From Leifsonia aquatica (lineage in GTDB: Bacteria; Actinomycetota; Actinomycetes; Actinomycetales; Microbacteriaceae): 64,000 nucleotides of DNA. The notes under the pieces are model-generated. The model had not been told where the DNA came from, searched no databases, and worked only from the letters and a program-made list of their open reading frames with translations. Location of the stretch: positions 186,001-250,000 of the forward strand of contig NZ_JACHVP010000003.1 of assembly GCF_014190775.1 (NCBI RefSeq), in the 5' to 3' direction. The position numbers and the translations under genes are program-made. This document shows positions 36,287 through 44,360 of the stretch, in pieces (within the stretch, counting starts at the first letter, position 1; each line of letters begins with the position of its first letter).

Positions 36287-38643
36287 CGCGCGTCCTCCTC
36301 GGTGGTGGTGGCGGTGGCGGCGGCGTCGTCGCCCGGGACCAGCAGCGCGACCGGGTACCGCTCGAACACCTCGGCGAGCCGGGCGCGCCCGCGGTGGGTG
36401 CGGCCCGTGAAGGCGTCGCGCAGCATCCCGTCGCCCACCATTCCCTCGCCCAGGTCGAGCGTCGTCTCGCCCCAGCCTCCCGCCGCGGCGAGCCCGTGCG
36501 GCAGGCGCGTCGCGAGCGTGATCGCGCCGCCGCGGTCGAAGCCGACCAGGTGGGCGGCGGCCGGGCCCTCGGCGACCACCGGGCGGTAGCCGGTGAAGAG
36601 GTCCGGCCGATCGCGGCGCAGCCGGAGGGCCCGGGAGGTGACCAGCACCTTCGCCGCGCCCGACGAATCGATCGGCGGCTGCCAGCCTTCGTCGATGTGC
36701 GCGAGGAGCGCCTCCGCCGCCTCGAACTCGACCGGGCGCCGGTTGTCCGGGTCGACCAGCGAACGGTCCCAGCGCTCGGTGCCCTGATACACGTCCGGGA
36801 CGCCCGGAACGGTCAGCTGGATGAGCTTGGCCGCCAGCCCGTTGCTCGCGCCCGGAGCCGCCACGATCGCGGCGATCGCCTCCACCTCGGCCCGCACGCG
36901 GTCGTCGTCGAAGGCGGAGTCGACGAGCGCGGCCATCCGCTCCTCGAACGCGGCGTCGGGGTCGATCCAGGAGGTCGAGGCCCCCGCCTCCCGCGCGGCC
37001 TTCAGCGCGTAGTCGTGCAACCGCTCGCGCGACGCCGGCCACGCGCCGACGATCGACTGCCAGAGCAGGTCCTCCAGCGGCTCGTCGCCGAGCGCGACCC
37101 GCTCGCGCACGGCGTGCAGGAAGCGCGCCCAGCGCTCGGGCAGCTCGGCCAGCACCGCGACGCGCGCACGGGTGTCTTCGCTGCGCTTCGTGTCGTGCGT
37201 CGTCAGAGCCGTGAGCGAGTGCGGGAGGTCGACCGCGCGCTCCTCCTGCACGCGGTGGAACGCCTCAACGGTCAGCGCGAACACGTTCGGCTCGCCGCCG
37301 ACCTCGGTCAGCGACACCAGCCGGGGGTAGCGGTAGAAGGCGTTGTCCTCGACGCCCTTGGCCATGATCGCGCCGGTGGTCTGCTCGAACCGCGCCGTCG
37401 GGGAGCCCGGGCCGGGGGCGCCGACGCGCTCGACCACGGTGGCGATGGTCGCGGCGAGATCGGGCCGGGAGGCGGTCGCCGCCTCCTGCGCCTCCGCCAG
37501 GTGATCGGCGCCGAACGGCAGGTAGCTGCGGTACACGGGGAAGTTCGCGGCCAGCTCGGCGACGGCGTCGGCCGTGCGCTCGACGACGTCGGCGGGCTGC
37601 TCGGTGTCGGCCGCGCTCAGCTCCCGCACGACGCGCAGCACCTCCGAGCGCAGGATCCCGTCGGCGACCGCCCGCTTGCGCTCGCGCACCAGCGCGGTCC
37701 ACTCGGGCGCCCCCGCCAGCGCGGTCAGCTCCTGCTCCCCGGCCGGGTCGGTGAGCACCCGGTCGACCAGCCCGAGCGCGTCGTAGCCGGTCGTACCGTC
37801 GACCGGCCAGGCCGGCATCCGCTCGTCGCCCTCGAGGATCTTCTCGACCCAGATCGGGGCGCCGTCGGCCAGGGCGGCGAGGCGCTCGAGGTAGGCGCCG
37901 GGGTCGCGCAGCCCGTCCGGGTGGTCGACCCGCAGGCCGTCGACCAGCCCCTCCCGCAGCCATCGCCCGATCTCGGCGTGGGTGTCGTCGAAGACGCGGT
38001 CGTCCTCCACGCGCAGCCCGGCCAGCGTGTTCACGGCGAAGAAGCGCCGGTAGTTCAGCTCGTCGTCGGCCCGCCGCCACGACATCAGCTCGTAGTGCTG
38101 CCGGTCGTGTACCTCGCGGGGGCTCCCGTCGCCGGTGCCGGGCGCGATCGGGAAGCGGTGGTCGTAGTACCGCAGCTCGCCGTCCTCCACGCGCAGCGCA
38201 TCCAACTCGTCCGGGCCGTCGCCGAGGATCGGGAGCCGCAGCCTCCCGCCGCCGAAGTCCCAGTCGATGTCGAAGAAGCCGGCGTGCTCGGCGTCGCGGC
38301 CGTGGGTGAGCACCTCCCACCACCAGGCGTTGTCGCGCGGCGTCGCGACGCCCATGTGGTTCGGGACGATGTCGACCAGCACCCGCAGGCCGCGCTCGTG
38401 GGCGGCCGCGGAGAAGTCGCGGAGGGCCTCCGGGCCACCGCGGGACTCGTCCACGCGGCTGTGGTCGATCACGTCGTACCCGTGGTTCGAGCCGTGCTCG
38501 GACTGCAGCAGCGGCGACAGGTAGACCCAGTCGGCGCCGAGCCGGTGCACGTGGTCGAGCACCTGGGCGGCGTCGCGGAGGGTGAAGTCGGCGGAGATCT
38601 GGAGGCGGTAGGTGCTGGCGGGGCGGGGGATGCTCACAGCCAT
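36283..38643 (-). CDS. treY: Maltooligosyl trehalose synthase
   Basis: 786 aa. TreY isomerises the reducing-end alpha-1,4 bond of a maltodextrin to an alpha,alpha-1,1 bond. The N-terminus ([20 protein letters not shown]) is diagnostic; GH13 motifs follow: [22 protein letters not shown] (nucleophile Asp), [11 protein letters not shown] (Glu) and [10 protein letters not shown]. The start at 38643 lacks a good ribosome site; a GTG two codons later is possible. It heads the treY-treZ unit, which makes trehalose from glycogen together with GlgX. Confidence 0.94.
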   Translation of the reverse strand: MAVSIPRPASTYRLQISADFTLRDAAQVLDHVHRLGADWVYLSPLLQSEHGSNHGYDVIDHSRVDESRGGPEALRDFSAAAHERGLRVLVDIVPNHMGVATPRDNAWWWEVLTHGRDAEHAGFFDIDWDFGGGRLRLPILGDGPDELDALRVEDGELRYYDHRFPIAPGTGDGSPREVHDRQHYELMSWRRADDELNYRRFFAVNTLAGLRVEDDRVFDDTHAEIGRWLREGLVDGLRVDHPDGLRDPGAYLERLAALADGAPIWVEKILEGDERMPAWPVDGTTGYDALGLVDRVLTDPAGEQELTALAGAPEWTALVRERKRAVADGILRSEVLRVVRELSAADTEQPADVVERTADAVAELAANFPVYRSYLPFGADHLAEAQEAATASRPDLAATIATVVERVGAPGPGSPTARFEQTTGAIMAKGVEDNAFYRYPRLVSLTEVGGEPNVFALTVEAFHRVQEERAVDLPHSLTALTTHDTKRSEDTRARVAVLAELPERWARFLHAVRERVALGDEPLEDLLWQSIVGAWPASRERLHDYALKAAREAGASTSWIDPDAAFEERMAALVDSAFDDDRVRAEVEAIAAIVAAPGASNGLAAKLIQLTVPGVPDVYQGTERWDRSLVDPDNRRPVEFEAAEALLAHIDEGWQPPIDSSGAAKVLVTSRALRLRRDRPDLFTGYRPVVAEGPAAAHLVGFDRGGAITLATRLPHGLAAAGGWGETTLDLGEGMVGDGMLRDAFTGRTHRGRARLAEVFERYPVALLVPGDDAAATATTTEEDAR

Positions 38644-38822
38644 TCATTCTGTCCGTCGCGCCGGGGCAGGTGAAGAGGCGCACCGTCAGGTCGCAGGGGG
38701 TTGATTTCCCAGGGGTCCCGTGCGGGCTGGACGAGGGGCCGCGGCGGTGGGAACGTCGGAGATGTCCGAGAGGCGGACCACGTCACACGGACGACACGAA
38801 CTCACGGACGAAAGGGGACGAC

Positions 38823-38996
38823 ATGGGACTCGACGACAAGATCGAGAACGCGGGCGAGAAGCTCGGCGGTCAGGCCAAGGAGACCACCGGCAAGGCCACC
38901 GGCGACGAGCGCCTCGAAGCCGAAGGCAAGGGCGACCAGGTCAAGGCCGACATCAAGCAGGCGGCCGAGAAGGTCAAGGACGCTTTCAAGCACTGA
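38823..38996 (+). CDS. CsbD family stress protein
   Basis: 57 aa, hydrophilic and rich in Lys, Glu, Ala and Gly. The pattern DKIENAGEKLGGQAKETTGK with GDERLEAEGKGDQ is the CsbD repeat. CsbD-like proteins are abundant general-stress proteins of unknown mechanism. AAAGGGGACGAC before the ATG at 38823 is a strong ribosome site and decides the start; the frame is open upstream but has no coding character. A hairpin follows the stop. Confidence 0.92.
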   Translation: MGLDDKIENAGEKLGGQAKETTGKATGDERLEAEGKGDQVKADIKQAAEKVKDAFKH

Positions 38997-39010
38997 CCCA
39001 CGCGTATCGA

Positions 39011-39075
39011 ACGCCCCCGCCCGCGATCTGCGGCCGGGGGCGTCGCGCGTGTGAGAGGCGTCGCGCGTGTGAGGG
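39011..39075 (+). terminator. Terminator-like hairpin and tandem 18-bp repeat after csbD
   Basis: ACGCCCCCG (39011-39019) and CGGGGGCGT (39035-39043) form a 9-bp stem after the csbD stop, without a T run. It runs into two tandem 18-bp units, GCGTCGCGCGTGTGAGAG at 39040-39057 and a copy with one change at 39058-39075. Confidence 0.6.
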
Positions 39076-39157
39076 GTGCGTGAGGATGCGGCCGGAGGCC
39101 GTGAGGATCTCGTGAGGATCGCCCCATGGGAGGCCGCTCCCGCGCAGACCGGGATGC

Positions 39158-39691
39158 GTGACCACCACGATCCACCTCCCCGCACCGCGCACCCGCACCA
39201 CCCGCCTCCTCGAAGGCGCGTACCGCTGGGGCCGGTTCGAGGAGAGCACCGCCCTCTTCACCGCGCGCACCGGCGTGTGCGTGCGGCAGCTCGTCGTCTA
39301 CGCGCCCGGCACGGACGCGGCCGACCGCCGCATCCTGATGCTCTGGCGTTCGTGGCCGCTCGTCGGCGGCGCGCTGGCGTTCGCCGTCGCGCTCGCGCTC
39401 GCTCCGGTCGCCCCGCTGGCGGCCTTGGTCGGGATGCTTGCCGTTTACCTCGGAGGCTTGGCGGTCGTCGGGAGGCGTTCCCGGCGTGCGCGGCATGCCT
39501 GTCGGTCCCTCAAAGCTTCGAGCGTGCAGCTCAGCACCGGCGTGGAGACCGTGGGCGACGAGGAGGCGCTGGAGGCGGCGTTCGCCGAACTCGCCCTGCT
39601 CGAGAGCCTGCGCGATCGCGGCCGCATCGACGAGATCGGCTTCGAGTTCGGCTGGGCGCGCGTCTACGACCGCCTCGGAACCGGCCGTTAA
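39158..39691 (+). CDS. Two-helix membrane protein of unknown function
   Basis: 177 aa from the GTG at 39158. A cytoplasmic N-terminal region (RLLEGAYRWGRFEESTALFT) precedes two close hydrophobic helices at about residues 67-105 (PLVGGALAFAVALALAP; PLAALVGMLAVYLGGLAVVG), then a charged C-terminal domain (DEEALEAAFAELALLESLRD). Codon third positions are strongly G/C, so it is a real gene. I do not recognise the family with certainty. Confidence 0.75.
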   Translation: MTTTIHLPAPRTRTTRLLEGAYRWGRFEESTALFTARTGVCVRQLVVYAPGTDAADRRILMLWRSWPLVGGALAFAVALALAPVAPLAALVGMLAVYLGGLAVVGRRSRRARHACRSLKASSVQLSTGVETVGDEEALEAAFAELALLESLRDRGRIDEIGFEFGWARVYDRLGTGR

Positions 39692-39740
39692 CTGCGCGTT
39701 CATCTGGTGTCCACCGCGCAGGCGGAGTAGTTTTCGCCGC

Positions 39741-40022
39741 ATGGGAGACCGTGCGGAGCGCGCCCGGGCGTGGCGCGGAGTGAGTGCCGGGACCGTGCTC
39801 GCGGTCCTGGCCCTGATCGCCACGGCGGCGCTCGCCGTGGCCATTCCGACCCAGGGGGAGAACCCGCGGGCCTGGGGCATCATCGTGTGCGGCGTCGTGA
39901 CCGCCGGGCTGTGCGCGTCGGTCGCGCGCCGCAATTGGCTGCTGCTGCGGCACTTCCGCGGCGACGACCTGAAGACGGTCGCCGCCGCGCGGGTGCAGCA
40001 TCCGAGAGTGCGGCATCACTGA
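39741..40022 (+). CDS. Small membrane protein
   Basis: 93 aa from the ATG at 39741. Two hydrophobic helices (VSAGTVLAVLALIATAALAV and WGIIVCGVVTAGLCASV) and a short basic tail ending VQHPRVRHH. It follows the previous membrane protein by 49 bp and may be co-transcribed. No family recognised. Confidence 0.7.
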   Translation: MGDRAERARAWRGVSAGTVLAVLALIATAALAVAIPTQGENPRAWGIIVCGVVTAGLCASVARRNWLLLRHFRGDDLKTVAAARVQHPRVRHH

Positions 40023-40049
40023 GGCGGGGGAGGCCCGCCCGGGTGCCGA

Positions 40050-40901
40050 TCAGTACCGGTAGAAGCCCTCGCCGGTCGCGAGGCCCAGCTTGCCCTTGTC
40101 GATGTAGTTCTCCTTGAGGTACGCGGCGAACTCGCGCTGCTTGGGGCCGGAGACCGAGGAGATGTTGTAGGCCGTCGTGAGGCCGACGATGTCGAAGATC
40201 TCGAACGGACCCTTGGGTGCGCCCGTGCCGATGCGCCACGTCTTGTCGATCGTCTCGGGGTCGGCGATGCCGTCCACCAGCAGCTCGGCCGCCGCATCCA
40301 GCAGCGGGACGAGGAGGGAGTTGAGCACGTAGCCCGCCTTCTCCTTCTTCAGCTCGATCGGCACCATCCCGATCGCGGAGGCGAACTCGACGACCTGCTG
40401 GTACACCTCGGGGTCGGTCTTCGTCGTGCCCATCACCTCGGCGGTGTTGTTCACCCACACGTGGTTGGCGAAGTGCAGGGCGAGGAACTTGTCGCCCCGG
40501 CCGGTGTAGCCGACCAGGTCGCTCGGCAGCAGGGTGGAGGAGTTGGTGGCGAAGATCGTCTTCGCCGGCGCCAGCTCGCCCAGCTTCGTGTAGATGTCGC
40601 GCTTGAGGTCGAGGCTCTCCGGCACGGCCTCGATGACGAGGTCGGCGTCCTTCACGGCCTGCGCCAGGTCGTCGGAGTAGCGGATGCCGCCCAGCGCCTT
40701 CTGCGCGGCGCCGTCTGCAGCGCCCGCGACCTCCTTCTCGTACACGGCCGCGAGGCCCTCGAAGCGCTTCTTGGCGGCGTCGAGCGCGTCGGTGTTGATG
40801 TCGTACGCGGTGACGGCGAAGCCGTGGAACGCGGTCTGGAACGCGATCTGCGAACCCAGCACGCCGGTTCCGAGAACGGTGACATTCGTGATGCCGGTCA
40901 T
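40050..40901 (-). CDS. 3-hydroxyacyl-CoA (3-hydroxybutyryl-CoA) dehydrogenase
   Basis: 283 aa. NAD(P)-dependent oxidation of 3-hydroxyacyl-CoA to 3-ketoacyl-CoA. The Rossmann motif VLGTGVLGSQIA is at residues about 9-20 with the acidic end in YDINTDAL; the catalytic region is FATNSSTL with the His in ALHFANHVW; and the C-terminal helical domain has GYVLNSLLVPLLDAAAELL. It is translationally coupled to the upstream TetR gene (ATGA overlap at 40898-40901), so its expression is under that regulator. Confidence 0.92.
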   Translation of the reverse strand: MTGITNVTVLGTGVLGSQIAFQTAFHGFAVTAYDINTDALDAAKKRFEGLAAVYEKEVAGAADGAAQKALGGIRYSDDLAQAVKDADLVIEAVPESLDLKRDIYTKLGELAPAKTIFATNSSTLLPSDLVGYTGRGDKFLALHFANHVWVNNTAEVMGTTKTDPEVYQQVVEFASAIGMVPIELKKEKAGYVLNSLLVPLLDAAAELLVDGIADPETIDKTWRIGTGAPKGPFEIFDIVGLTTAYNISSVSGPKQREFAAYLKENYIDKGKLGLATGEGFYRY

Positions 40902-41578
40902 TTCTCTTGTTGTCCTGACTGTCCTGAGGTGGTCGGGTCTGTCTCGTAGCCGCGGACGATCACCTCGAAGTCCGCGGCGAGGTCGGTGAGCAGCTCACCC
41001 GTGGGGCGGCCGTGCGCTGCAGCGTCCGCGATGGCGAAGTGCAGCACGGCGGAGAGTGCGCGGGAGGCGGCGGCCGGGTCGGGCGCTGCGCGGTCGGGCG
41101 CGGCCGCTTCGGGTGCGGCCGCGACGGCCCGCGCGCGCTCCCACGTGTCGGAGAGCAGGGCGCCCATCCGCTCGCGGAGCTCGCCGAACAAGGCCAGCCC
41201 CTCCTCCCGGTACCGCTCGCCCTGGTCGCCGAACAGCAGCTCGCGCTGGTACGCGAGCGTGTTCTCGTCGTTGTCGCGACCGGCGAGGACCAGGGGGGTG
41301 ATGAGGGCGAGGAGGCGGGCCGTCGCGGGAGCGGACGGGTCGTCCGCCTCGACGCCCACCCGGATGCGTTCCCGGCTGCGTTCGTTGCTGACCATCATCA
41401 GCAGCTCGGCCTTGGTGGCGGCGTACCGGAACACGGTCCCGGCGGCGACGTCCGCCTCGTCGGCGATGCGCTGGGTGGTGACGTTCGCGAAGCCCAGCTC
41501 GTCGAAGAGGCGCTCGGCGGCATCGAAGATGCGCGTCTGCTTCTCCTCCTTGTTGCGCTCGCGGCGTCCAGCCGGCAT
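40898..41578 (-). CDS. TetR family regulator of the hydroxyacyl-CoA dehydrogenase operon
   Basis: 226 aa from the ATG at 41578, nine bases after AGGAG. The HTH is about residues 28-60 (GFANVTTQRIADEADVAAGT, then VFRYAATKAEL). A Pro/Ala-rich low-complexity insert (AAAPEAAAPDRAAPDPAAA) sits in the C-terminal domain. Its stop overlaps the dehydrogenase start. A long palindrome at 41594-41627 lies right upstream, which strongly suggests autorepression; the inducer may be an acyl-CoA. Confidence 0.9.
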   Translation of the reverse strand: MPAGRRERNKEEKQTRIFDAAERLFDELGFANVTTQRIADEADVAAGTVFRYAATKAELLMMVSNERSRERIRVGVEADDPSAPATARLLALITPLVLAGRDNDENTLAYQRELLFGDQGERYREEGLALFGELRERMGALLSDTWERARAVAAAPEAAAPDRAAPDPAAASRALSAVLHFAIADAAAHGRPTGELLTDLAADFEVIVRGYETDPTTSGQSGQQEK

Positions 41579-41593
41579 CGTCCTCAACTCCTT

Positions 41594-41627
41594 AAGTGAG
41601 TTTGCTCATTTATGAGTGTACTCACTT
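41594..41627. promoter_or_regulatory. 34-bp operator palindrome of the TetR/dehydrogenase operon
   Basis: A 16-bp left arm starting AAGTGAGT (41594-41609) and a right arm ending ACTCACTT (41612-41627) match at 13 of 16 positions around a TT centre, with the outer 8 bp perfect. It lies 16 bp upstream of the tetR start codon. Confidence 0.8.
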
Positions 41628-41657
41628 TTTGAGAAAGCGCCAGTGCCGGGAAAAGTG

Positions 41658-42407
41658 TCAGCGGAACTCCACGGTCCCGCTCGGGAGGCCGGACTCGTCC
41701 GAGACCGTCATGCTGAAGCCGGTGTCGGTGCGGGCGTACTCCAGCACCATCCCGGGTGGGAGGGAGCCGACGGGTCCGGTGGGGGAGGTCACCGTCCGGT
41801 CGTCGGCGACGGTGAGTGCATCCGGGTAGGCGCCGCCCGCGGCCTGCACGCACACGGCGTCGGCGAGCACGGCCACCGCGCCCTGCACCGCGTCCGAGCG
41901 CTGCTGCTCGGCACTGCTCGCCTCGGCCACCGCCACGGGCTCGGGCGACTCCACGCGGCACGCGGGCGCTCCCGCTCCGGCATCACCGGACGCCCCGCCG
42001 TGCGCCGCGGCCGGGATGCCGAACGCCGACGGAAGCGGGGGGATGGTGCCGGGCAGTCCCGCCGCGGCCAGACTCCAGATGCACAGGATGCTCCCGAGGA
42101 ACCCGAGCGTGGCGGCGATCGAGGGGAGGACCGTCCCGCCACCCGCGTGCCGGTACCACAGCGCGATGGACACGGCGCTGACGCCGGCGGAGGTGACGGC
42201 CCAGCCGACGCCGGACGGCGAGGCCGACGACATCCCGAGCGGCCACACGACAGCGAACACGCCCAGCAGCAGGGCGACGGCCATCCACCAGCCGGTGGGG
42301 CGGGTGCGGCCGGTGCGGCCGGTGCGTTCGGCGGGGTGAGGCTGCGGGTGCGTCGTGGCCGGCTCGTCCCAGTAGCCCGCCGGTGACCAGTCCCGTGGTC
42401 CGCTCAT
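41658..42407 (-). CDS. Membrane protein with extracytoplasmic C-terminal domain
   Basis: 249 aa. A Pro/Thr/Arg-rich cytoplasmic N-terminus (WDEPATTHPQPHPAERTGRT) is followed by three hydrophobic helices up to about residue 120 and a C-terminal domain that ends in small beta strands (VLEYARTDTGFSMTVSDESG). Cysteines are in the third helix (CIWSLAA) and in GAPACRVES and DAVCVQAA. The design is common in Microbacteriaceae proteins annotated as DUF4190-like or hypothetical. No function can be stated. Confidence 0.75.
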   Translation of the reverse strand: MSGPRDWSPAGYWDEPATTHPQPHPAERTGRTGRTRPTGWWMAVALLLGVFAVVWPLGMSSASPSGVGWAVTSAGVSAVSIALWYRHAGGGTVLPSIAATLGFLGSILCIWSLAAAGLPGTIPPLPSAFGIPAAAHGGASGDAGAGAPACRVESPEPVAVAEASSAEQQRSDAVQGAVAVLADAVCVQAAGGAYPDALTVADDRTVTSPTGPVGSLPPGMVLEYARTDTGFSMTVSDESGLPSGTVEFR

Positions 42408-42543
42408 CCTTCGCCCCCGCCCCTTCGCCCCTCGGCGTCCGCTGCCGACCGCGATCGGGCAGCGCAGCCCATCCGAGCACAGACGCGCGAACGTCCGCCG
42501 AACCGCGGGTTGCGGAGCGGTGACGGCTGGCTAGGCTCGGTGC

Positions 42544-42906
42544 ATGGCCTCCCACCGCATCTTCGCGACGCCGTTCGCGAGCATCCACCCGCTCTACGTG
42601 GCCAAAGTGGAGCGCAAGGGGCGCGACGCGCAGGATGTCGACCGGGTCATCTCCTGGCTCACCGGCTACGACGACGCCGGCCTGCAGCGCGCCATCGCCG
42701 ACGGCGCCTCGCTCGAGGAGTTCTTCGCGCAGGCGCCCGCCATGAATCCGGACGCCGAGCTCATCACCGGCGTGATCTGCGGGGTGCGGGTCGAGGAGAT
42801 CGAGGACCCGCTGATGCAGCGCATCCGGTACATGGACAAGCTGGTCGACGAAGTCGCCCGGGGCAAGAAGATGGAGTCGATCCTCCGGTCGGCCGCCGCC
42901 TCCTGA
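42544..42906 (+). CDS. DUF2200 family protein
   Basis: 120 aa. The sequence MASHRIFATPFASIHPLYVA and the later INxL-like SWLTGYDDAGLQRAIADGAS block are typical of DUF2200, a conserved soluble helical protein of unknown function. Length matches the family. It is read alone between two minus-strand genes. Confidence 0.88.
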   Translation: MASHRIFATPFASIHPLYVAKVERKGRDAQDVDRVISWLTGYDDAGLQRAIADGASLEEFFAQAPAMNPDAELITGVICGVRVEEIEDPLMQRIRYMDKLVDEVARGKKMESILRSAAAS

Positions 42907-42927
42907 GCCGCGGCGGGCCGCCCGGGA

Positions 42928-43872
42928 TCAGGGGAGCAGGACGACCTTGCCGCCCGGGTGCCCCGATTCGACGAGATGGGCGGCATCCGCGGCCTCGGCG
43001 AGGGGGAACGTGCGAGCGATGTCGACCTCGAACTCCCCGCGCGCGATCAGGTCGAGCGCCAGTGCGTAGGCCTCGTCCCGGAGCGCGCTCTGCTCGGCCG
43101 TCAGCGGCACGGGGTTGCCGCCGGCCCAGGCCTGGATGCCCAGCTCGGCCGCGCGGCCGCCGACCACGACCGTGCCGATGCGCGACCGATCGTCGACCAG
43201 GGCGAACGAGGTCTCCAGTGCCTCGTCGGTGCCGACCGCGTCCAGGATGCGGTCGTAGCCCTGCGGGGCGGCTGCGCGCAGGCGCTCCAGCAGCCCGTCG
43301 CCGTACGCGACCGGCGTGGCGCCGAGCTCGCGCAGGCGCTCGTGGTTGGCGGGGGAGGCGGTGGCGACGACCGTCGCTCCCGCGCGTCGCGCGAGTTGCA
43401 CCGCTGCCCGGCCGACCGCACCCGAACCGCCGTGGATGAGGAGCGTCTCGCCGTCCGCGACGCCGAGCGACACGAGCGCCTGGTGGGCCGTGCTCACGGG
43501 GATACCGATCGAGGCGGCCTGCTCCCACGTCACCTCCGCAGGCTTGCGCACCAGCTGGGCGGCGTCCGCCACGAGATGGGTCGCGTACGCGCCTTTCGCG
43601 CCGCGGACCACGACCTCGTCGCCGACGACCCAGCCGTCGACGCCGTCGCCGACCTCGACGATCGTCCCCGCCGCGTCGCCTCCCGGCACCCGCGGTCCCG
43701 TGAAAGGACCGCTCGGGCGGCCGCCGCTGCGGAGCTTGCCGTCGATCGGATTCACGCCCGCCGCGTGCACGCGGACCACGACACCGCCCGCGGGCGCCGT
43801 CGGATCGGGCACCTCGGCGACCTCCAGGACCTCCGGTCCGCCCAGCTGCTCGTACTGCACCACGGTCGCCAT
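42928..43872 (-). CDS. NADP-dependent quinone oxidoreductase-like (MDR superfamily)
   Basis: 314 aa from the ATG at 43872, after GAGAGGACGCG. A zinc-free medium-chain reductase: an N-terminal GroES-like domain (VVRVHAAGVNPIDGKLRSGG) and a Rossmann domain with LLIHGGSGAVGRAAVQLARR. The C-terminal end is GGKVVLLP, as in QOR/Zta1-like proteins that reduce quinones or enones with NADPH. No zinc-binding Cys cluster is present. A single gene; substrate unknown. Confidence 0.9.
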   Translation of the reverse strand: MATVVQYEQLGGPEVLEVAEVPDPTAPAGGVVVRVHAAGVNPIDGKLRSGGRPSGPFTGPRVPGGDAAGTIVEVGDGVDGWVVGDEVVVRGAKGAYATHLVADAAQLVRKPAEVTWEQAASIGIPVSTAHQALVSLGVADGETLLIHGGSGAVGRAAVQLARRAGATVVATASPANHERLRELGATPVAYGDGLLERLRAAAPQGYDRILDAVGTDEALETSFALVDDRSRIGTVVVGGRAAELGIQAWAGGNPVPLTAEQSALRDEAYALALDLIARGEFEVDIARTFPLAEAADAAHLVESGHPGGKVVLLP

Positions 43873-44183
43873 CGCGCGTCCTCTCGTCGTCGGCAGGCAC
43901 GTCCGGCCCTCCCCAGGATGCAGCCATCGACGGCCGCAGCGCATTCCCGTGTGACCTCGTCTGACGCGTACTCCTTCTGCAGCCACTGGGTTCGCGTCCT
44001 CCGCTACGCGGGTGCGCGAGGCCCAGTGCCGAATGTCCCGCCCATCGCTACTTAACTCAGGCGGAGGGGGTCTGTCCCGCAGGTAGCGTCGACAGAGCGA
44101 ATTCCGTGAAGAACACGAACTAAAGGGGAGTGAGCAGGTCTCTTCTTCGCATTGCGACCCGAGAGAAGAGAGAAAGAAGCAGC
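43873..44183 (+). other. Region upstream of the exosortase locus
   Basis: 311 bp between the divergent oxidoreductase and the 54-aa gene. It should contain the promoter of the exosortase locus, but I cannot fix -35/-10 boxes. A purine-rich run (GAGAGAAGAGAGAAAGAAG, 44161-44179) directly before the ATG at 44184 serves as ribosome site. A GTG at 44130 would extend the frame by 18 codons, but those codons are rich in A/T at third positions and basic, unlike the rest. Confidence 0.5.
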
Positions 44184-44348
44184 ATGTACGGAAATGTGGG
44201 TGGAGGGCTGGGAACCGCCGGAGTTCTCGCCGCGACCGGTGTGACCGGCAACCCGGTGTTCATGATCCTCGGAGGATGCGTCGCCGTCTCGATCGGCGTC
44301 GCGTTGTTCGCACGGGAGCGCTGGCTGCGTCGCATCAGACCCAGCTGA
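44184..44348 (+). CDS. 54-aa miniature protein with a LAATG-type sorting signal
   Basis: The whole protein is essentially a C-terminal sorting signal. Residues 1-14 are Gly-rich (MYGNVGGGLGTAGV), 15-19 are LAATG, 20-24 VTGNP, 25-43 one hydrophobic helix containing a Cys, and 44-52 a basic tail (RERWLRRIR). The order motif-helix-Arg cluster matches sortase and exosortase substrates alike; LAxTG is the class E sortase motif also present on the two large surface proteins of this window. There is no signal peptide, so the helix itself must insert the protein with its N-terminus outside. It lies 12 bp before the glycosyltransferase start and heads the exosortase operon, which makes it the probable dedicated substrate. 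Too small for ordinary gene finders. Confidence 0.75.
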   Translation: MYGNVGGGLGTAGVLAATGVTGNPVFMILGGCVAVSIGVALFARERWLRRIRPS

Positions 44349-44360
44349 CGGGCGCGGCAG

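Noticed and set aside
39040-39075. Beginning of a longer tandem array
   Set aside because: Only two 18-bp units are present and the sequence decays after that.
44130-44183. 18-codon N-terminal extension of the mini-protein from the GTG at 44130
   Set aside because: Third positions are A/T-rich and residues basic, unlike the conserved-looking remainder; a purine-rich ribosome site lies just before the ATG at 44184.
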